Source: Kaistia dalseonensis
Lineage (GTDB): Bacteria; Pseudomonadota; Alphaproteobacteria; Rhizobiales; Kaistiaceae
Direction: 5' to 3'
Assembly (NCBI RefSeq): GCF_030814715.1
Contig: NZ_JAUSVO010000007.1
Span: 124,001-188,000 of the forward strand
DNA length: 64,000 bases
Shown: piece by piece, positions 1 through 8,868 of the stretch
Layout: every line of letters begins with the position of its first letter
Numbering within the stretch: the stretch's first letter is position 1
Program-made: the position numbers and the translations under genes
The notes under the pieces: generated by a model
Database searches by the model: none
What the model was told of the DNA's origin: nothing
Seen by the model: only the letters and a program-made list of their open reading frames with translations

Positions 1-256
1 CCTTGAAGACGAGGAAGGGATAGCCCGTCGCCTCGTGCATTTCACGCTGATAGCGCCGGAGACGACGCCTGTAAGCGGGGCGCGTCAGGTCATCGGACGG
101 CCAGATCGGCTCCCAGGGCATCAGGAAATTCCGGCTCTCCTCGCGCAGGCTGGACCAGGCCGGATAGTCGGCCATGGTCGGCGCGCGCAGGATGACCTTT
201 TCGCCGGCAATGATCGGTGCCGGGTGGAAGGGCACGACCGATCTCAGGAATTCCAT
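1..256 (-). CDS. GNAT-family N-acetyltransferase, RimJ-like (C-terminus cut by window edge)
   Basis: Only the first 85 residues are present; the frame runs off the left edge. The visible part reads MEFLRSVVPFHPAP followed by an IIAGEKVILRAPTMADY stretch, which is the beta-strand start typical of RimJ/RimL ribosomal-protein alanine N-acetyltransferases. The acetyl-CoA binding motif would lie beyond the edge. ATG at 256 is chosen; an in-frame TTG at 280 is possible and would leave only a few bases after the upstream peptidase stop. It follows thrC and the M16 peptidase on the same strand, so co-transcription is likely. Family call from recognised N-terminal pattern only; the substrate is not shown. 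Confidence 0.75.
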   Translation of the reverse strand, partial: MEFLRSVVPFHPAPIIAGEKVILRAPTMADYPAWSSLREESRNFLMPWEPIWPSDDLTRPAYRRRLRRYQREMHEATGYPFLVFK

Positions 257-283
257 CGTCGCGCCCAGCCCCGTATCCAATCG

Positions 284-1558
284 TCAGGCCTCGACCGGAG
301 ATCCGAGCCGCGCGGCGATGCGGTCTCGGCTGGCCAGCTTGTCGATCGGCCCGATGGCCGCGACGGTCGGTGCGCTTCCCGTGAACAGGGTTTGGGCGAG
401 GTTGCGGACGCGCTCGACACTGACGTCGTCGATGCGGGCGACGAGTTCGTCGACCGGAATCGGCCGGCCAAACAAGAGCATCTGCCGCGCGAGTTGGCCC
501 GCGCGTGCGGCGGGGCTTTCGAGACTCATGAGCAGGCTGGCCCGCATCTGCGCCCGGGCGCGCCCGAGCTCGGCCTCGGTGAGGTCCTGGCTGGACCGCT
601 CGAGCTCCCCGAGCAGAACCGGCATCAGCTTGTCGATGTCATCCGCGCCGGTCGCCGCATGGATGCCGAAAATGCCGGTATCGGCGAAGCTCCAGTGGAA
701 GGCATAGATCGAGTAGCAGAGCCCGCGCTTTTCCCGCACTTCCTGGAAGAGACGCGATGACATGCCGCCGCCGAGCAGCGAGGCGAGGATCTGCACGGCA
801 TGGAAGTCCTCGGAGGCGTAGGGGAGCCCCTCGAAGCCCAGCAGAATCTGCGCCTCCATCAGCTTGCGCTTTTCGCGCATGTCGCCGCCGCGATAGAGCG
901 CCTTGGCGGGCTCCGGCAGTGGGCTGGAGGGCAGGCTCGCGAAATGCTCCTCGGCATAGCGCACGATCGCCTGATGGTCGACGGCGCCAGCGGCCGACAA
1001 GACCATCGACGGCCCGTGATAATGGCGATCCAGATAGGAGGAGAGGTTCGCCGAACTCGTCCGGCGCACGGTCTCTGCCGTGCCGAGGATGGTGCGGCCG
1101 AGGGCCTGTTCCGGGAAGGCGCTCTCGACGAAGAAGTCGAAGACGCGATCTTCGGGCGTGTCGAGTGAGGCGCCGATTTCCTGCACGATCACATGCTGCT
1201 CGCGCGCCAGCTCCTCGGCATCGAAGGCCGAATTGCACAGGATATCGCCCAGAATATCGACGGCGAGTTCCGCGTCATTCTTGAGGATTCGCGCATAATA
1301 GGACGTCGTCTCGACGCTGGTCGCGGCATTGACTTCACCACCGACGGCCTCGATCTCCTCGGCAATGTCGGTCGCCGAGCGTCGGGCGGTCCCCTTGAAC
1401 GCCATATGCTCGAGCAGATGCGAGATGCCGTGCTCCTCGGGCTGTTCAAGCCGTGAGCCTGCACCGACCCAGATACCGAGCGCGGCGCTCTCGAGATGAG
1501 CCATCTCGTGGGTCGCGACCGTAAGGCCCGACGGTAGCGTCGTCACCTGAACTGTCAT
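284..1558 (-). CDS. M16-family zinc metallopeptidase (mitochondrial processing peptidase-like)
   Basis: A 424-residue protein with the inverted zinc motif HxxEH at residues 47-51 (HLLEH in a GISHLLEHMAFKGT context) and the downstream Glu region EVNAATSVETTSYY. This is the single-domain-pair, PqqL/MPP-beta-like form found as one gene in alphaproteobacteria. No signal peptide is evident, so it is probably cytoplasmic, where family members degrade small or misfolded peptides. The start ATG at 1558 (MTVQVTTLPSG) fits the family. The gene begins 25 bp after the thrC stop on the same strand and is followed 27 bp later by the GNAT gene, a gene order common in Hyphomicrobiales. Function beyond peptidase activity is inferred. 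Confidence 0.92.
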   Translation of the reverse strand: MTVQVTTLPSGLTVATHEMAHLESAALGIWVGAGSRLEQPEEHGISHLLEHMAFKGTARRSATDIAEEIEAVGGEVNAATSVETTSYYARILKNDAELAVDILGDILCNSAFDAEELAREQHVIVQEIGASLDTPEDRVFDFFVESAFPEQALGRTILGTAETVRRTSSANLSSYLDRHYHGPSMVLSAAGAVDHQAIVRYAEEHFASLPSSPLPEPAKALYRGGDMREKRKLMEAQILLGFEGLPYASEDFHAVQILASLLGGGMSSRLFQEVREKRGLCYSIYAFHWSFADTGIFGIHAATGADDIDKLMPVLLGELERSSQDLTEAELGRARAQMRASLLMSLESPAARAGQLARQMLLFGRPIPVDELVARIDDVSVERVRNLAQTLFTGSAPTVAAIGPIDKLASRDRIAARLGSPVEA

Positions 1559-1583
1559 GCCCGTGCAACCGCGCAATGGACCA

Positions 1584-2996
1584 TCATGTCTCCACCCTTT
1601 CACCGACGGCACGGGCGCGCGCTTCGACGAAGCGGGCGATGGCGCCGATATCATTGGGGAGGACCGAAAAACGCTCCTCCTTCGCCATGAGATCGCCGAG
1701 CCAGACGGGCAGGGCGGGCCGAACACCAGTTGCCGCCTCGACGGCGGCCGGGAATTTCGCGGGGTGCGCCGTCGAAAGCGTCACCATCGGCGTCGCCGAG
1801 TCGCCTTGGCGCGCCGCAACGGACAGCGCTACGGCCGTATGCGGATCGGCCAGATAGCCGGCCTCTGCCAGCATCTGCCGCATGGTCTCGGCCGTCTCCG
1901 CCTCGCTGGTCCGGCCGGCCGCAAATTCCTCCCGGATTGCGCCGAGGGCTGCCGCCGGAATCGTGAACGCACCGGATTGGCCGAGCCCGTCCATCAGGCG
2001 GCGGATCGCCTCACCATCCCGTCCGGTCGCGTCGAAGAGCAGCCGCTCGAAGTTCGAGGAGACTTGGATGTCCATCGACGGCGACTGCGTCGGGACGACG
2101 CCTGTCGTCTCATAGCGGCCGCTTTCGAGTGCGCGCGCCAGGATGTCGTTGGTGTTGGTGGCGATGATCAGCTTGTCGATCGGCAGGCCGATCTTCTTGG
2201 CGACATAGCCGGCGAACACATCGCCGAAATTGCCGGTCGGCACCGTGAACGAAATCTTGCGCGCCGGAGCGCCGAGCGAAAGCGCCGCGCTCACGTAATA
2301 GACGACCTGTGCGACGATCCGCGCCCAATTGATCGAGTTGACGCCGGAAAGCGCCACCCGGTCGCGGAACCGATGATCGTTGAAAAGTCCCTTCACGATC
2401 GCCTGGCAGTCGTCGAATGTGCCTTCGACGGCCACGGCATGGACGTTTGCGTCGGCAGCGGTCGTCATCTGCCGCTGCTGCACCGGCGAGACGCGGCCCT
2501 TGGGGAAGAGAATGAAGACATCGGTCGAAGCGCGGCCGCGAAAGGCTTCGATCGCCGCGCCGCCCGTATCGCCCGACGTGGCACCGACAATCGTCGCGCG
2601 CCGGCCATGCTTCGACAGCACATGGTCCATCAGCCGCGCGAGCAACTGCATCGCGACATCCTTGAACGCGAGCGTCGGGCCGTGGAAGAGTTCGAGGATG
2701 AAGGCGTTCGGACCGGTCTGCACGAGCGGCGCCACGGCCGGATGCCGGAAGGTGGCATAAGCCTCCGAACACATCCGGGCGAGATCGGCATCCGCGATCT
2801 CGCCGTCCACGAAGGGGCGGATCACCGTAAAGGCAATCTCGTCATAGGGCTTGCCAGCCAATGCGGATAGATCGGTCGGCGAAAAGGATGGCCATGTCTC
2901 CGGCACGTAGAGACCGCCGTCGCGCGCCAGTCCGGCCAGGAGAACATCGGAGAAGCCGAGCGCAGGAGCTAGGCCGCGCGTGCTCACATATTTCAC
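1584..2996 (-). CDS. thrC: Threonine synthase
   Basis: A 470-residue PLP enzyme converting O-phosphohomoserine to threonine in the cytoplasm. The N-terminus VKYVSTRGLAPALGFSDVLL and the motif HGPTLAFKD, with the Schiff-base lysine at residue 112, identify threonine synthase of the long bacterial/fungal type. SGDTGGAAIEAF and the FVPTGNFGDVFAGY-like phosphate-binding loop are also present. The start is a GTG at 2996, preceded by GGAGGG about ten bases upstream; ATG codons further up do not fit the family N-terminus. First gene of a minus-strand set with the M16 peptidase and GNAT genes, divergent from the lipoprotein gene at 3159. Confidence 0.96.
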   Translation of the reverse strand: MKYVSTRGLAPALGFSDVLLAGLARDGGLYVPETWPSFSPTDLSALAGKPYDEIAFTVIRPFVDGEIADADLARMCSEAYATFRHPAVAPLVQTGPNAFILELFHGPTLAFKDVAMQLLARLMDHVLSKHGRRATIVGATSGDTGGAAIEAFRGRASTDVFILFPKGRVSPVQQRQMTTAADANVHAVAVEGTFDDCQAIVKGLFNDHRFRDRVALSGVNSINWARIVAQVVYYVSAALSLGAPARKISFTVPTGNFGDVFAGYVAKKIGLPIDKLIIATNTNDILARALESGRYETTGVVPTQSPSMDIQVSSNFERLLFDATGRDGEAIRRLMDGLGQSGAFTIPAAALGAIREEFAAGRTSEAETAETMRQMLAEAGYLADPHTAVALSVAARQGDSATPMVTLSTAHPAKFPAAVEAATGVRPALPVWLGDLMAKEERFSVLPNDIGAIARFVEARARAVGERVET

Positions 2997-3158
2997 GGAA
3001 GAGACGCCCTCCACATGACGGCTTTCCTGTGGCAAGCCATCTAAATCATACCCTATCTTCGCGCGCTTCGGTGGGCAAGCAGGGTGCTCGGCCACTAAGT
3101 CGCCAAAGATCGAATGGACTGTTATAGAGAACGCGCTCCAGCGTCGAGGATTATCGGG

Positions 3159-3797
3159 ATGCTTCGTTCGACTGCCCGTGGCGTGGCTCAGCTCCGCCGC
3201 CTTACGATTTTTGTGTCCGTCGCGGGCTTGTCCGCGCTGCTTTCTGCCTGCATGGGCATGGGCGGTGAAAACACGTCTCCCGCGGCAACCGTCACCGCGC
3301 CAGATGGGCTCCAGACCACCAAGGACGGTTCCATCATCCTGAACGCGCAGAATTTCGGCAAGGTTGCCGACGTCGACTGTCCGCCCCTGATGATCCGTCC
3401 CGGCACCGAGGCTCTGGTCGTGCATCAGGCGCCGCAACGGACGGATCAGGCAACCGGCACGCAGCCGGCGGTCATCTACCAGGCGTCGATCGTCAATACG
3501 GCGCGCGAATGCCGGCAGGGCACCAATGGCGTCATCGTCAAGGTCGGCGTGCAGGGCCGCGTTGTCGGCGGCCCGGCGGCCAAGGCCGGCACGATCAACC
3601 TGCCGCTGCGCGTGGTCGTGATGCAGGGCACCGACAAGGTGTTGAAGTCGGAGCTGAACAAGGTTGCGGTCAACCTGCAGGCGCCTGATTTCAGTGGCGA
3701 TTTCATCAAGGTCGATGACGGGATCGAGGTGCCGGTTTCGCCCGGCAATACCGATTTCCGCATCTATATCGGCTTCGACGACAGCAAGAAGGGCTAA
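3159..3797 (+). CDS. Conserved hypothetical lipoprotein
   Basis: A 212-residue protein with an N-terminal positively charged region, a hydrophobic stretch (FVSVAGLSALLSAC) and a lipobox with the acceptor cysteine in LSAC, so it should be lipidated and anchored in the envelope. The mature part contains a Ser/Pro/Asp-rich linker and a beta-rich domain with no catalytic motif that I recognise. ATG at 3159 is preferred over the upstream 3114 start because GAGGA sits eight bases before it and the signal peptide then begins normally. It is divergent from thrC and precedes the gcv riboswitch by about 110 bp. Function unknown; lipoprotein status is seen directly. Confidence 0.85.
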   Translation: MLRSTARGVAQLRRLTIFVSVAGLSALLSACMGMGGENTSPAATVTAPDGLQTTKDGSIILNAQNFGKVADVDCPPLMIRPGTEALVVHQAPQRTDQATGTQPAVIYQASIVNTARECRQGTNGVIVKVGVQGRVVGGPAAKAGTINLPLRVVVMQGTDKVLKSELNKVAVNLQAPDFSGDFIKVDDGIEVPVSPGNTDFRIYIGFDDSKKG

Positions 3798-3818
3798 AGC
3801 GCCGCATCGTCCGGGCGA

Positions 3819-3846
3819 TTGACTCGGCCGATGCCGTCCTTACAGT
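3819..3846 (+). promoter_or_regulatory. Candidate sigma-70 promoter for the gcv operon
   Basis: TTGACT at 3819-3824 and TACAGT at 3841-3846 with a 16-base spacer. It lies after the lipoprotein stop and about 65 bases before the glycine riboswitch, where a leader transcript would be expected to start. Assignment is by consensus only. Confidence 0.4.
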
Positions 3847-3910
3847 GATTTCAGATCGGATCATCGTCGCGATCCGATCGAGTCGGCGGCTTCAAACCGC
3901 AGGCTGAACG

Positions 3911-4110
3911 ACCGCCGGGAGAGATCGGCGAGGTGATGAGCCTCGACGGCGCCGAAGGAGCAACCGCCCCGGAAACTCTCAGGCTCATGGACCGGACGGT
4001 CGGCGACGCTCTGGAAAGCAGCCCTTCAGTGGGCTCACCGAAGGAGCAGCCATGCGTGTCGTTGAGACAGGCATGGGAAATCTCTCAGGTTCTCGGACAG
4101 AGGGGGCGCG
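3911..4110 (+). ncRNA. Tandem glycine riboswitch (gcvT element)
   Basis: Two glycine aptamers lie in series upstream of gcvT. The first contains GGGAGAGA near 3917, CCGAAGGAGCAA near 3951 and GGAAACTCTCAGG near 3970. The second contains GCTCTGGAAAGCAG near 4009, CACCGAAGGAGCA near 4036 and GGAAATCTCTCAGG near 4075, then CGGACAGAGGGGG. These are the conserved core strings of the glycine riboswitch, and the two-aptamer layout is typical of gcv operons. In the known family, glycine binding usually turns on the cleavage system. The RNA ends about 55 bases before the gcvT start codon, and a perfect hairpin lies in that gap. Confidence 0.95.
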
Positions 4111-4113
4111 GAA

Positions 4114-4129
4114 AGGCCGGTTTCGGCCT
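4114..4129 (+). promoter_or_regulatory. Hairpin in the putative riboswitch expression platform
   Basis: AGGCCG-GTTT-CGGCCT forms a perfect 6-bp stem directly after the second aptamer and about 35 bases before the gcvT ATG. It is followed only by GCTTT, so it is a weak terminator at best; it could instead control access to the ribosome-binding site. Role inferred from position. Confidence 0.45.
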
Positions 4130-4165
4130 CGCCGTGCTTTGTAACCCCTGACGAGGAACCGGTGC

Positions 4166-5317
4166 ATGGCTGACGCCCCCGATTCGGAAATTCTGCTCGA
4201 GACGCCGCTTGCGGCGCTGCATCGCGAGCTTGGTGCGCGCATGGTGCCCTTTGCGGGCTATTCCATGCCGGTCCAGTATCCCACAGGCATCCTGGCCGAG
4301 CACAACTGGACCCGCGAGCATGCCGGCCTCTTCGATGTCTCGCATATGGGGCAGGCCTTTCTCATCGGCCCCGATCACGCCACGACCGCGCGGGCGCTCG
4401 AGGCATTGACGCCGGGCGATTTCCAATCGCTCGGGCTCGGCCGCGTCCGCTACACGCTGCTGACCACGCCGGAAGGCGGCATCATCGACGACCTGATGGT
4501 GACGCGCCCGCTCGATCCCGCCGAGGACGGCACGCTCTATCTGGTCGTCAATGCCGGTCGCAAGACGATCGACTATGCTCACATTGCGGCGAACCTGCCC
4601 GCAGGCGTGCGTCTCGAAATCGCCGATGATCGCGCGCTGGTCGCGCTGCAGGGGCCGGAGGCGGCGGCGGTCATGGCGCGGCATTGCCCGATGGCCGCCG
4701 GCATGGGCTTCATGACGGCGACGAATGCCGCGTTCGACGCGATCGACTGCGCGATCAGCCGCTCCGGCTATACGGGCGAGGATGGCTACGAGATTTCCGT
4801 GAAGGCGGATCATGCCGAGGCATTGGTGCGCGCGCTGCTCGCCGAGCCCGAGGTCGCGCCGATCGGTCTCGGCGCCCGCGATTCGCTCCGTCTGGAAGCA
4901 GGCCTCTGCCTTTATGGCCATGACATTGACGAGGCGACGACGCCGGCCGAAGCCGATCTGGGCTTTGCCGTCGCGAAGCGCCGCCGGACCGAGGGCGGCT
5001 TCCCCGGTGCCGATCGCATCCTGGCCGAATTCGCCGATGGTGCCCCGCGTCTTCGCGTCGGCATTCGCCCTGACGGCAAGGCGCCGGCCCGCGAGGGCAC
5101 CGCGATCCGCGATGCCGCCGGCGTGACGATTGGCATCATCACCTCCGGCGGCTTCGGCCCGACTGTGGGTGGTCCGATAGCCATGGGCTATGTGGCCGCC
5201 GATTCGGCTCTCCCTGGAACCGCCGTTACGCTCGTCGTCCGCGGCAAGGATCTAGCTGCGACGGTTCAGCCCCTGCCGTTCGTGCCGCACCGCTATTTCC
5301 GCAAATCTGCATCCTGA
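4166..5317 (+). CDS. gcvT: Glycine cleavage system T protein (aminomethyltransferase)
   Basis: A 383-residue tetrahydrofolate-dependent aminomethyltransferase that takes the methylamine group from lipoyl-GcvH and releases ammonia and 5,10-methylene-THF. The N-terminal GARMVPFAGYSMPVQY, the FDVSHMGQ motif and SRSGYTGEDGYE are diagnostic of GcvT. The GLGARDSLRLEAGLCLYGHD stretch is the folate-binding family core. ATG at 4166 follows an ACGAGGAAC Shine-Dalgarno sequence. First gene of the riboswitch-controlled gcvT-gcvH-gcvPA-gcvPB set; the gap to gcvH is 32 bp. Confidence 0.97.
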   Translation: MADAPDSEILLETPLAALHRELGARMVPFAGYSMPVQYPTGILAEHNWTREHAGLFDVSHMGQAFLIGPDHATTARALEALTPGDFQSLGLGRVRYTLLTTPEGGIIDDLMVTRPLDPAEDGTLYLVVNAGRKTIDYAHIAANLPAGVRLEIADDRALVALQGPEAAAVMARHCPMAAGMGFMTATNAAFDAIDCAISRSGYTGEDGYEISVKADHAEALVRALLAEPEVAPIGLGARDSLRLEAGLCLYGHDIDEATTPAEADLGFAVAKRRRTEGGFPGADRILAEFADGAPRLRVGIRPDGKAPAREGTAIRDAAGVTIGIITSGGFGPTVGGPIAMGYVAADSALPGTAVTLVVRGKDLAATVQPLPFVPHRYFRKSAS

Positions 5318-5349
5318 CCCTCAACCATTGCCTTCGGGAAAAACCTGAC

Positions 5350-5721
5350 ATGACCACCTATTTCACCAAGGATCATGAGTGGATCCGCATCGACGGCGAT
5401 CTCGCGACCGTCGGCATAACCGACTACGCGCAGTCGCAGCTCGGCGACGTCGTCTATTGCGAGCTGCCCGAGGTGGGCGCGACGCTGACCAAGGGCGGCG
5501 AAGCGGCCGTCGTCGAATCCGTCAAGGCGGCGAGCGACGTCTTCTCGCCGGTTTCCGGCGTGGTGCAGGAGGTGAACGCGGCGCTGACCGACGAGCCGGC
5601 CAAGATCAACGAGGCGCCCGAGAGCGACGGCTGGTTCTTCAAGATCGTGCTCAGCGACAGCGGCGAACTTGCCGAGCTGTTCGACGAAGCGGCTTACAAG
5701 GCGTTCGTCGAGGCGCTGTAG
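5350..5721 (+). CDS. gcvH: Glycine cleavage system H protein (lipoyl carrier)
   Basis: A 123-residue lipoyl-domain protein that shuttles the aminomethyl intermediate between P, T and L proteins. The lipoylation site is Lys59 in ESVKA, placed in the standard hairpin context (VVESVKAASDVFSPVSG). The N-terminal KDHEWI and the C-terminal DGWFFKI strand are family hallmarks, and the length is normal. It sits between gcvT and gcvPA; unusually, a 138-bp palindromic element separates it from gcvPA. Confidence 0.97.
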   Translation: MTTYFTKDHEWIRIDGDLATVGITDYAQSQLGDVVYCELPEVGATLTKGGEAAVVESVKAASDVFSPVSGVVQEVNAALTDEPAKINEAPESDGWFFKIVLSDSGELAELFDEAAYKAFVEAL

Positions 5722-5742
5722 GCGGGCTGACCCATCTCGCGC

Positions 5743-5880
5743 TCCAACCAACTCGAGAGCGTCATGCCCGGGGCTTGTCTCGGGCAATCTTCGTCTTTCT
5801 CGCGCTTGGCCGCACAGGCCGGGCGCTTGAAGCAGGGCGCGGACGGCCGGGACAAACCCGGCCATGACGAACCGGTTGGA
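5743..5880. repeat. Palindromic REP/MITE-like element between gcvH and gcvPA
   Basis: The ends TCCAACC (5743) and GGTTGGA (5880) are inverted copies. Just inside them, GCGTCATGCCCGGGG faces CCCGGCCATGACG. The inner arms CCCGGGGCTTGTCTCGGG and GGCCGGGACAAACCCGG match the GTCATG-CCGGGC-TTGTC type of short palindromic repeat that I know from other alphaproteobacterial genomes. It has no coding capacity of its own and fills nearly all of the gcvH-gcvPA gap. Confidence 0.75.
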
Positions 5881-5908
5881 ACGCCGACACCGGACCAAGG
5901 ACCAATCA

Positions 5909-7249
5909 ATGCGCTTCCTCCCCCATTCCGATACTGACAGGCAGGCGATGCTGGCGAGCATCGGCGTTGCCTCGGTCGATGATCTCTTCACCGACATTCC
6001 GGCCGACCTTCGTGTCCATGGTCTCGACCTGCCCAAGGCTGCGAGCGAGATTTCCGTCGAGCGGACGCTGGGGCGGCTTGCGGCCAGGAACATGCCCGCC
6101 TCATCGGTGCCGTTCTTCGTCGGCGCCGGGGCCTACAAGCATCATGTGCCCGCCACGGTCGATCATCTGATCCAGCGTTCGGAATTCCTGACCTCCTACA
6201 CGCCCTATCAGCCGGAAATCACCCAGGGCACGCTGCAGGTCCTGTTCGAGTTCCAGACGCAGGTGGCGCATCTGACGGGCATGGATGTCGCCAACGCCTC
6301 CATGTATGACGGCTCGACCGCGACGGCCGAGGCCGTGCTGATGGCGCATCGCGTCACCAAGCGGAAGAAGGCGATCCTCTCCGGCGGCCTGCATCCCCAT
6401 TATCGCGCTGTGGTGGAATCGCTCTCGGACATGGCGGGCGATGTCGTCGCCGCACTGCCGGCCGATCCGACCTCGACGGAAGACATCCTCGCCACCATCG
6501 ACAAGGACACATCCTGTGTCGTTGTGCAGAGCCCGTCCGTCTATGGCCATCTCATCGACCTGGCGCCGATCGCCGCCAAGGCGCATGAGGTCGGTGCGCT
6601 GCTCGTGGCCGTTGTCACGGAAATCGTCTCGCTCGGCCTCGTCGAATCGCCCGGCGCGCAAGGGGCCGACATCGTCGTCGGCGAAGGCCAGTCGATCGGC
6701 AATCCGCTGACCTTCGGCGGCCCCTATGTCGGCCTGTTTGCGACCCGCCAGAAATATGTCCGCCAGATGCCGGGCCGCCTCTGTGGCGAGACCGTCGACG
6801 CCGAGGGCCGCCGTGGCTTCGTGCTGACCCTCTCGACCCGCGAGCAGCACATCCGTCGCGACAAGGCGACGTCGAACATCTGCACCAATTCAGGCCTCTG
6901 CGCGCTCGCCTTCACCATTCATATGACGCTCCTGGGCGAGGCTGGCCTGGTCCGGCTGGCGCGCATCAACCATGCGAATGCCGTGAGGCTGGCTGATTCA
7001 CTCTCCGAGCTTCCGGGCGTAAGCCTGTTGAATGACTCGTTCTTCAACGAGTTCACGCTGCGCCTACCGGGCGATGCGGCGGCGATCGTCGAGGGACTGG
7101 CGGCCAAGGGCGTTCTCGCCGGTGTTCCTGTCTCCCGGCTCGAACCGGGCAAGCCGGAACTCGCCAATCTGCTCATCGTCGCCTCGACCGAAGTGAACAC
7201 GGATGAAGACCGCGCCGCCCTGGTCGCGGCGCTGAGGGAGGTGCTGTGA
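5909..7249 (+). CDS. gcvPA: Glycine dehydrogenase (decarboxylating) subunit 1
   Basis: A 446-residue protein corresponding to the N-terminal half of the P protein, which decarboxylates glycine with PLP and passes methylamine to GcvH. The [27 protein letters not shown] and [14 protein letters not shown] motifs are characteristic of GcvPA. This half has the PLP-enzyme fold but not the cofactor lysine, which sits in GcvPB. ATG at 5909 ([11 protein letters not shown]) is chosen over an upstream ATG at 5864 because AAGGA lies about eight bases ahead and the N-terminus then matches the family. The stop overlaps the gcvPB start (TGATG). Confidence 0.96.
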   Translation: MRFLPHSDTDRQAMLASIGVASVDDLFTDIPADLRVHGLDLPKAASEISVERTLGRLAARNMPASSVPFFVGAGAYKHHVPATVDHLIQRSEFLTSYTPYQPEITQGTLQVLFEFQTQVAHLTGMDVANASMYDGSTATAEAVLMAHRVTKRKKAILSGGLHPHYRAVVESLSDMAGDVVAALPADPTSTEDILATIDKDTSCVVVQSPSVYGHLIDLAPIAAKAHEVGALLVAVVTEIVSLGLVESPGAQGADIVVGEGQSIGNPLTFGGPYVGLFATRQKYVRQMPGRLCGETVDAEGRRGFVLTLSTREQHIRRDKATSNICTNSGLCALAFTIHMTLLGEAGLVRLARINHANAVRLADSLSELPGVSLLNDSFFNEFTLRLPGDAAAIVEGLAAKGVLAGVPVSRLEPGKPELANLLIVASTEVNTDEDRAALVAALREVL

Positions 7250-8820
7250 TGGCCATGAACACCCAAGGCCGCCCGACGGCGCCCACCACGCCCGAGACCT
7301 CGGCTCCCGAGACCTTCACGGGTAACCGCGCGCTTCAGATCGAGGAGGCGCTGCTGTTCGAGATCGGGCGGAACGATGTGACCGGCGTCGATTTCGACGA
7401 TCCGGCGCCGTTCACCGAGCGCCTCGGCAAGCATGCGCGCAAGAGCTCGATCGATCTGCCGGGCCTCTCCGAGCCGGAGGCGATGCGCCATTATGTGCGC
7501 TTGAGCCAGAAGAACTATTCGATCGACAGCGGGCTCTATCCGCTCGGCTCCTGCACGATGAAGCACAATCCGCGCATCAACGAGAAGATGGCGCGCTTGC
7601 CCGGCCTCGGCGACATTCATCCGCTGCAGCCGCTTTCGACCGTGCAGGGCGCCGTCGAGCTGATGGCCGAGCTTGGCCGCTGGCTGCTCGAAATGACTGG
7701 CATGACCTCGGTGGCGCTCTCGCCCAAGGCCGGTGCGCATGGCGAGCTCTGCGGCATGATGGCGATCAAGGCCGCCGTCCGCGCCAAGGGCGAGAACCGC
7801 AACATCGTGCTGGTGCCGGAATCGGCGCATGGCACTAATCCGGCGACGGCGGCGGCGATCGGCTTCAAGGTTGTCACCGTTCCCGCGCGCCCCGATGGCA
7901 CGGTCGATCCCGAGGCGGTCAAGGCTCTGCTCTCGCCCGAAGTCGCGGCGATCATGCTGACCAATCCGAATACGTGCGGCCTGTTCGAGCGCGACGTGGT
8001 CGAGATCGCGGCAGCCGTGCATGCGGCCGGCGCTTTCTTCTACTGCGATGGCGCCAATTTCAACGCGATCGTCGGCAAGGCCAAGGTCGGCGAGCTCGGC
8101 GTCGACGCGATGCATATCAACCTGCACAAGACCTTCTCGACCCCGCATGGCGGCGGTGGACCCGGCGCCGGTCCGGTGGTGTTCTCCGAGCGGCTTTCGG
8201 CCTTTGCACCGCTGCCTTTCATCCGTGTCGAGGCCGATGGTCCCGTGCTGGTCGAGAATGAAAGCGAGCTTCAGGCCGGCGAGACACCGTTCGGCCGCAT
8301 GGTCGCTTTCCACGGCCAGATGGGCATGTTCGTCCGCGCGCTCTCCTACATGCTGTCGCATGGCGCCGACGGGCTCCAGCAGGCCTCGGAAGACGCCGTG
8401 CTGAATGCGAACTATGTCCGTGCCGGCCTGCGCGACCTGATGAGCCAGCCCTCGGGCGACCGCACCTGCATGCATGAGGTGCTGTTCGACGATACGTTCC
8501 TCGATGGGACGGGCGTGACGACGCTCGATTTCGCCAAGGCGATGATCGACGAGGGCTATCATCCGATGACGATGTATTTCCCGCTCGTCGTCCACGGCGC
8601 GATGCTGATCGAGCCGACGGAATCGGAATCGAAGGCCTCGCTCGACCTCTTCGTGGCGACGCTGCGCGATCTCGTGATGAAGGCGAAGTCGGGCGACGTC
8701 GAGCGCTTCCATCAGGCTCCGCTCTATGCGCCGCGCCGGAGGCTGGACGAGACGCGGGCCGCGCGTTCGCCGAAGCTCAAATGGGAGAAGCCGGAGCCCT
8801 GGTCGGAAGCGGCGGAGTAG
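7249..8820 (+). CDS. gcvPB: Glycine dehydrogenase (decarboxylating) subunit 2
   Basis: A 523-residue catalytic half of the P protein. The PLP lysine is Lys294 in INLHKTFSTPHGGGGPG. YPLGSCTMKHNPRINE and the HPLQP stretch are diagnostic of GcvPB. The ATG at 7249 overlaps the gcvPA stop, giving translational coupling of the two subunits that must assemble as a heterotetramer. A GTG at 7246 and a second ATG at 7255 are also in frame. Residues 1-26 form a Pro/Thr-rich extension (RPTAPTTPETSAPET) ahead of the normal start of the family, which is somewhat odd. Last gene of the operon; a palindromic element follows 48 bp later. Confidence 0.96.
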   Translation: MAMNTQGRPTAPTTPETSAPETFTGNRALQIEEALLFEIGRNDVTGVDFDDPAPFTERLGKHARKSSIDLPGLSEPEAMRHYVRLSQKNYSIDSGLYPLGSCTMKHNPRINEKMARLPGLGDIHPLQPLSTVQGAVELMAELGRWLLEMTGMTSVALSPKAGAHGELCGMMAIKAAVRAKGENRNIVLVPESAHGTNPATAAAIGFKVVTVPARPDGTVDPEAVKALLSPEVAAIMLTNPNTCGLFERDVVEIAAAVHAAGAFFYCDGANFNAIVGKAKVGELGVDAMHINLHKTFSTPHGGGGPGAGPVVFSERLSAFAPLPFIRVEADGPVLVENESELQAGETPFGRMVAFHGQMGMFVRALSYMLSHGADGLQQASEDAVLNANYVRAGLRDLMSQPSGDRTCMHEVLFDDTFLDGTGVTTLDFAKAMIDEGYHPMTMYFPLVVHGAMLIEPTESESKASLDLFVATLRDLVMKAKSGDVERFHQAPLYAPRRRLDETRAARSPKLKWEKPEPWSEAAE

Positions 8821-8868
8821 GGGAGCGCGCGTTCGGCCGCTTTTCAGGTTCGGCGTCTCCGTTTCACA

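Noticed and set aside
3933-4151. A 72-codon frame inside the glycine riboswitch (possible leader peptide)
   Set aside because: It runs through both aptamer cores whose sequence is fixed by RNA structure, and it lacks an SD.
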